Below are positions 14,120-16,966 of a stretch of 16,966 nucleotides of DNA, one piece after another; within the stretch, counting starts at the first letter, position 1; each line of letters begins with the position of its first letter. The notes under the pieces are model-generated. The model made no database searches, was not told where the DNA came from, and saw nothing but the letters and a program-made list of their open reading frames with translations. Both the position numbers and the translations under genes were made by a program. This DNA comes from Bacillota bacterium. GTDB taxonomy: Bacteria; Bacillota; Clostridia; Lachnospirales; Lachnospiraceae. The DNA is taken from positions 1 to 16,966 of the forward strand of contig JAEWMB010000009.1 in assembly GCA_023457255.1 (NCBI GenBank), read 5' to 3'.

Positions 14120-14200
14120 CAAATTCACGCGACATAATCTAGTTAGCAACCTGTTCGGTATTTTCGCCATAGCACGTAGTTTGTACCTATGCCGGATACG
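14093..14200 (-). ncRNA. Candidate stand-alone small RNA, about 110 nt, unknown family
   Basis: A complete minus-strand transcription unit: promoter at 14205-14233, predicted 5' end near 14198-14200, a structured body and a U-tailed terminator at 14090-14119. The body has a hairpin with CGGCATAG pairing to CTATGGCG (one G-G mismatch) around an inner TAC/GTG. A single-stranded-looking GAAAATACCGAACAGG stretch and a TAGATTATG region follow. The segment CAGGTT near 14148-14153 can pair with the AACCTG of the terminator's first arm, which would compete with the terminator as in an attenuator. I checked by eye for tRNA, SRP, 6S and common riboswitch cores and recognise none. Because mpsC has its own promoter downstream, a stand-alone RNA is the better reading; a conditional leader is the alternative. 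Confidence 0.55.
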
Positions 14201-14204
14201 GTTT

Positions 14205-14233
14205 AATATATCACAAACAACATATAAAGTCAA
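14205..14233 (-). promoter_or_regulatory. Promoter of the candidate small RNA
   Basis: Minus strand: TTGACT (14228-14233), exactly 17 bp, then TATATT (14205-14210) preceded by TGTGA. It is close to the sigma-A consensus, with the same -35 hexamer as the mpsC promoter. Confidence 0.7.
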
Positions 14234-14469
14234 GATTCTTAACTATTCTCAACCAGATAAAAATTAAACGGCGGCAACAAAAGAAACATACAAAAAATCA
14301 AAACACTTCTATAATTTTTCACTCTACTTCGTCAAAGTGTTGATATATTTCTCTATATTAACACCCTAAAGTAATGAAAGTAATAAAATCAACTAAAAAC
14401 CTTCCTAGCAAATAAATTATAAATTAATTGACTTTGAGCAATTACGCTATGACATTAATATACTTCAAT

Positions 14470-14505
14470 CCTATTGCTTGAAGAGCAAATATTTGTTATA
14501 GTATA
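14470..14505 (+). promoter_or_regulatory. Candidate promoter of the lysO operon
   Basis: TTGCTT, a 17-bp spacer and TATAGT, with the -10 ending near 14503. TTGCT-TGAAG-AGCAA forms a small palindrome over the -35. It implies a leader of about 220 nt before the first lysO gene. Confidence 0.5.
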
Positions 14506-14606
14506 TACGTTTGTATTTGTTTCGTTTTTTACAGAGGATAGTATTCTCTATTTCGTTTCCATACAGATATCAAATCAATTTTAAATTACTTGTATGAATA
14601 AGATCA

Positions 14607-14665
14607 GAAATCACCTTTCCTAAGCCGCTACTCATAGTAGTATCATAAGGATTTCATTTTTTATC
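14607..14665 (+). promoter_or_regulatory. Leader hairpin with U-rich tail upstream of lysO
   Basis: GAAAT(CA)CCTT (14607-14617) pairs with AAGGATTTC (14647-14655) with a 2-nt bulge. Inside lies a CTACT-CAT-AGTAG hairpin (14628-14640), and ATTTTTTATCTT follows. It has the form of an intrinsic terminator inside the leader, 70-80 nt before the start codon, so it may be an attenuator. No lysine riboswitch core is recognisable. Confidence 0.4.
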
Positions 14666-14733
14666 TTAATAAGTGAAGTAATTTTGCTTTGATGTTTTTG
14701 CAGGGAGACTATCTATAGAAGGAGGATTATGTT

Positions 14734-15024
14734 ATGGATATTCTCATAATTATGGGGATTGGAATCTTGATAGGAGCAAAGTTTTTTCCGGAAAAGCATA
14801 AAAAAAAGAATGAAAAAATTCAAATAGTATGTACTGTTTTAATCATCTTTTCTATGGGAGTAATGCTGGGTAAAAGAGAAAATTTCATACAAGAATTATC
14901 CTCTCTTGGTTTAACAAGTTTTCTCTACTTTTTAATACCTACAGTATTCTCTATCTTCATTGTCTATCTGTTATCAAGAATGTTCTTGAAAAAGAAAACA
15001 AAAGAAAAAGAAAAGGAGGACTGA
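14734..15024 (+). CDS. LysO lysine exporter, small (N-terminal) subunit
   Basis: A 96-aa membrane protein equal to the N-terminal part of LysO/YbjE (DUF340), the family of L-lysine exporters. About three hydrophobic segments are seen (near 1-16, 30-46 and 62-85), and the protein ends in a very Lys/Glu-rich tail. AAGGAGG (14719-14725) is 8 nt before this ATG; an out-of-frame ATG at 14729 is too close to be used. The stop is 2 bp before the next gene, which encodes the rest of the transporter, so the two should be translated together. Splitting LysO over two genes is common in clostridia and is not read here as damage. Confidence 0.85.
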   Translation: MDILIIMGIGILIGAKFFPEKHKKKNEKIQIVCTVLIIFSMGVMLGKRENFIQELSSLGLTSFLYFLIPTVFSIFIVYLLSRMFLKKKTKEKEKED

Positions 15025-15026
15025 TT

Positions 15027-15626
15027 ATGGTTCTAGCTACCGTGATCGCTCTGTTTTTAGGAATTGTGTACGGTTTATCGGGTATTAATATAGAAATTGT
15101 TGGATCTGTTGCAGAGCATACACATTATATTCTATATTTACTCATGTTTTTGGTAGGTATCAGTATCGGATTAAATCGTGGTATCGTGCAGAAGTTGAAA
15201 GAATATCATATAAAAATTTTTATTATTCCCTTTGGTATCATAGTAGGATCGCTGACAGGCGGTATTGTCTGCAGCTTTTTCACTGGAATCCCTATGGATA
15301 CCAGTACTGCGATAGCAAGCGGATTAGGCTGGTATAGCTTATCCGGCGTTATGGTAAGTGAATTCGCAGGTGCCTCGCTCGGCAGCATTACATTTCTGAG
15401 TAATCTAATGAGAGAAATATTTTCTTTTTTTATTATACCTCTCATTGCAAAGTATTTGAATTTTCCTACTTGCATAGCACCTGCAGGTGCCACCAGTGAG
15501 GATACTACCCTTCCTATGTTAATTCGATATACTAACGAAGAAACCGTCGTATTATCTGTTATCAACGGTATCATTTGCTCGGCCGCGGTGCCGATACTTA
15601 TAAATCTCTGTTATCAAATCTTTTAA
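15027..15626 (+). CDS. lysO: LysO lysine exporter, large (C-terminal) subunit
   Basis: A 199-aa polytopic membrane protein corresponding to the main part of LysO (DUF340). It has about five to six hydrophobic segments and the conserved-looking blocks LYLLMFLVGISIG, ASGLGWYSLSG, GSITFLSNLMREI and APAGATSEDTTLP, of which the last is the characteristic family signature. The ATG at 15027 follows AAGGAGGA, which lies inside the end of the small-subunit gene. Together the two subunits would export lysine (and the toxic analogue thialysine, by analogy with E. coli). A G-U-rich hairpin at 15665-15695 follows the stop but lacks a T run. Confidence 0.9.
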   Translation: MVLATVIALFLGIVYGLSGINIEIVGSVAEHTHYILYLLMFLVGISIGLNRGIVQKLKEYHIKIFIIPFGIIVGSLTGGIVCSFFTGIPMDTSTAIASGLGWYSLSGVMVSEFAGASLGSITFLSNLMREIFSFFIIPLIAKYLNFPTCIAPAGATSEDTTLPMLIRYTNEETVVLSVINGIICSAAVPILINLCYQIF

Positions 15627-15664
15627 GCTTGTCCAGACTAAATATCCAAGAGATTTGTCTCTAT

Positions 15665-15695
15665 AGATAGGCATTGATTTAATTGATGTCTATCT
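15665..15695 (+). repeat. 13-bp hairpin downstream of lysO
   Basis: 15665-15677 pairs with 15683-15695 over 13 positions, including three G-U pairs that exist only in the plus-strand RNA, with a TTTAA loop. No U tract follows, so it is a weak terminator or a 3'-end stabilising structure. Confidence 0.4.
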
Positions 15696-15815
15696 AGTTA
15701 TGTAAGAAGTTATCTAATGATAATTTACCTTTCGATTTATATTATGCTTTATCCGGGACTTTCTCTATTGTTCTATTCTTCTGATCAATCAAATCTTGCT
15801 GTATGAGCATCCCTG

Positions 15816-16175
15816 TTAGCCTTCTTGCTCCATAGTACTTTCACCGCTATCAGCAATAGTTTGATTAGTCTTATTATCGCTTTCTCGCTTGTTTTGGCTT
15901 GTGATACTATTTTCACTTTCTATCACAGTATTTTTATTACTTTTATCACTGACCTGTTTCGTGATACTTTTGCCCTTCTTGTTATTTGCATCCGCAATAG
16001 CATTTTGCGTTTCACAAGCTTGCTTCAAGATCGCTCTTCGTACCGCTATTGCATTCAAGGCATCACTTAATAATACTGTATCCGCTGCAAGCAAAGCTAA
16101 CTCATTATCATCAAGACATTCCGCTATCCGGCAGGCTAAAGTGCTTATCATAAGTATATCAGTACAAATATTCAC
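15816..16175 (-). CDS. DUF6774-like small protein with charged tail
   Basis: A 119-aa protein. Residues 1 to about 55 (MNICTDILMISTLACRIAECLDDNELALLAADTVLL..., as short segments) resemble DUF6774, a small clostridial family with two helices around a DDxELALLAA block. The remaining 60 or so residues are a Ser/Asn/Lys/Glu-rich, probably disordered tail, which makes it longer than a typical member. I place the start at the GTG at 16175; the frame runs three codons further to a GTG at 16184, but that one lies inside the Shine-Dalgarno sequence GAGGTGAT. It sits alone between lysO and the second tRNA cluster. The function is unknown; family assignment is moderate. Confidence 0.65.
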   Translation of the reverse strand: MNICTDILMISTLACRIAECLDDNELALLAADTVLLSDALNAIAVRRAILKQACETQNAIADANNKKGKSITKQVSDKSNKNTVIESENSITSQNKRESDNKTNQTIADSGESTMEQEG

Positions 16176-16282
16176 AATTATCACCTCAATATAATATATG
16201 TACTATAGAATAGAGATAGTTATAAAATATCCGCGACACCTTTTGCGTTCGCACATGAGATTAGGTCGATAAAATGAAAAAA

Positions 16283-16307
16283 GCCTGTAAATTCAACATT
16301 TACAGGC
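16283..16307 (-). terminator. Terminator of tRNA cluster 2
   Basis: A perfect 10-bp stem GCCTGTAAAT/ATTTACAGGC with a 5-nt loop is followed on the minus strand by TTTTTTCATTTT. It lies just beyond the last tRNA of the cluster. Confidence 0.92.
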
Positions 16308-16312
16308 AACAA

Positions 16313-16386
16313 TGTACGTGACATGATTCGAACACGCGACCTTCTGGTCCGTAGCCAGACGCTCTATCCAGCTGAGCTACACGTAC
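16313..16386 (-). tRNA. tRNA-Arg(ACG)
   Basis: The acceptor GTACGTG pairs with CACGTAC and the anticodon loop CTACGGA gives ACG (A34 to be deaminated to inosine). The T-stem contains two G-U pairs. It is the last gene before the terminator. No CCA is encoded. Confidence 0.94.
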
Positions 16387-16435
16387 ATAGTATGAAATTT
16401 TCACACTGATTATCTCTGAACAAATTCAAAGATAA

Positions 16436-16521
16436 TGCCGGCGACCGGAATCGAACCGGTACGGGAGATTAGTCCCGCAGGATTTTAAGTCCTGTGCGTC
16501 TGCCAGTTCCGCCACGCCGGC
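16436..16521 (-). tRNA. tRNA-Leu(TAA)
   Basis: Class II tRNA of 86 nt. The acceptor GCCGGCG pairs with CGCCGGC, the anticodon loop CTTAAAA gives TAA, and a long variable arm (CGGGA/TCCCG) is present. No CCA is encoded. Confidence 0.95.
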
Positions 16522-16537
16522 ATAACCTTTCGGTTGA

Positions 16538-16610
16538 TGGGACCTATAGGGTTCGAACCTATGACCCTCTGCTTGTAAGGCAGATGCTCTCCCAGCTGAG
16601 CTAAGATCCC
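16538..16610 (-). tRNA. tRNA-Val(TAC)
   Basis: The acceptor GGGATCT pairs with AGGTCCC with one wobble, and the anticodon loop CTTACAA gives TAC. The discriminator is A, followed by TCA rather than CCA. Confidence 0.94.
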
Positions 16611-16664
16611 AAATTAACTGGTCTTTTATCGAATATTTATATCGTGTAATCTTTCTGATTACAA

Positions 16665-16738
16665 CGACTCAGATGGGACTCGAACCCACGACCTCCGCCG
16701 TGACAGGGCGGCGCTCTAACCAACTGAGCCACTGAGCC
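16665..16738 (-). tRNA. tRNA-Asp(GTC)
   Basis: The acceptor GGCTCAG pairs with CTGAGTC, the anticodon loop CTGTCAC gives GTC, and the discriminator is G as usual for aspartate tRNA. No CCA is encoded. Confidence 0.94.
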
Positions 16739-16790
16739 AAATTCTTCTTTTGCTTCTTATTAAGATAATCTTATGTTTCATTATCTTTAA

Positions 16791-16864
16791 TGGACCTTCG
16801 GGGACTCGAACCCGGGACCGACCGGTTATGAGCCGGTTGCTCTAACCAACTGAGCTAAAGGTCC
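16791..16864 (-). tRNA. tRNA-Met(CAT), elongator (or Ile2)
   Basis: The acceptor GGACCTT pairs with AAGGTCC and the anticodon loop CTCATAA gives CAT. The paired first acceptor base and ordinary D-arm argue against initiator tRNA. A CAT anticodon can also be the TilS-modified Ile2 type, which I cannot exclude. No CCA is encoded. Confidence 0.88.
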
Positions 16865-16893
16865 ATGTCTTTTGATAAATCAAAAGCCATCAA

Positions 16894-16966
<73 letters not shown>

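Larger units (their letters stand above)
13872..14733. other. 860-bp protein-free region with RNA features
   Basis: No protein-coding frame of note. In order it carries the mpsC promoter (13960-13988), a minus-strand small-RNA unit (14093-14233), an AT-rich stretch with an AACACTT/AAGTGTT inverted repeat (about 14303-14343), and the plus-strand lysO promoter and leader (14470-14733). Confidence 0.7.

Noticed and set aside
14094..14147. An 18-codon frame MSREFETCKQCLQVFCYK on the minus strand overlapping the terminator
   Set aside because: It has no ribosome binding site and runs through the terminator hairpin into its U tail; most likely chance.
14120..14200. Small-RNA body as a decayed tRNA (it shares GTCGCGTG with the T-arm side of tRNA-Arg(ACG))
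   Set aside because: Only eight bases match. There is no T-loop TTCRAAT, no anticodon arm and no acceptor pairing.
14093..14200. Known riboswitch classes (c-di-GMP, lysine, preQ1, fluoride, purine, SAM, ydaO) or SRP/6S RNA
   Set aside because: The conserved core motifs of these families could not be found on either strand by eye; a covariance search would be decisive.
15206..15574. 122-codon minus-strand frame inside lysO
   Set aside because: Shadow of the large LysO subunit, without a ribosome binding site.
14734..15626. LysO broken by a frameshift
   Set aside because: Each part has its own strong ribosome binding site and start, separated by 2 bp; the two-gene form is a known natural arrangement.

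Overview
This 16,966-bp window is AT-rich and has the look of a spore-forming clostridium of the Lachnospiraceae type. That assignment is inference, based on: strong AGGAGG ribosome binding sites with GTG/TTG starts beside ATG, a two-gene LysO, the DUF4914, DUF6774-like, MpsC/DUF2294 and HAAS/DUF1700 families, and closely spaced tRNA clusters without encoded CCA. No mobile element, integrase, phage gene or CRISPR array is visible; most of the window looks like chromosomal backbone.

Layout. (1) 1-906: eight minus-strand tRNA genes (Pro, Leu, Lys, Gln, His, Arg, Gly, Pro again) behind a perfect-consensus sigma-A promoter at 976-1004. (2) 1060-3673, minus: a housekeeping operon of a secreted Amidase_3 cell-wall hydrolase, RdgB-type XTP/dITP pyrophosphatase and YfcE/YsnB phosphoesterase. 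(3) 3943-4863, plus: an alpha/beta hydrolase with a TTG start, followed by a small coding relic. (4) 5100-6755, minus: a rhodanese-domain protein, a possible small membrane protein and a THUMP-type 23S rRNA methyltransferase. (5) 6756-7815: a strange Asn/Gln-rich repeat protein on the minus strand, large inverted repeats, and an orphan plus-strand terminator. (6) 7816-8982: an AceTr (YaaH/SatP) acetate transporter and a convergent HAAS-domain membrane protein. (7) 9279-10832, plus: an ABC-F ATPase. (8) 11253-13130, minus: a DUF4914 protein with a PEPCK-like P-loop. (9) 13512-13871, minus: MpsC/DUF2294. (10) 13872-14733: 860 bp with no protein gene, holding a complete unannotated minus-strand transcription unit of about 110 nt with its own promoter and terminator, and a long possibly attenuated leader for lysO. 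(11) 14734-15626, plus: split lysine exporter LysO. (12) 15816-16175, minus: DUF6774-like protein. (13) 16283-16966: six more minus-strand tRNA genes behind a good terminator.

The most interesting item is the small-RNA locus at 14093-14233. Its -35, 17-bp spacer, -10, structured body and U-tailed terminator are all visible, and mpsC downstream has a separate promoter, so it need not be an mpsC leader. I do not recognise the family. Other points of interest are the DUF4914 ATPase-like protein, the in-frame 9-bp tandem repeat encoding Asn-Ala-Gln units, and the plus-strand terminator at 7664-7701 that has no convincing gene in front of it.
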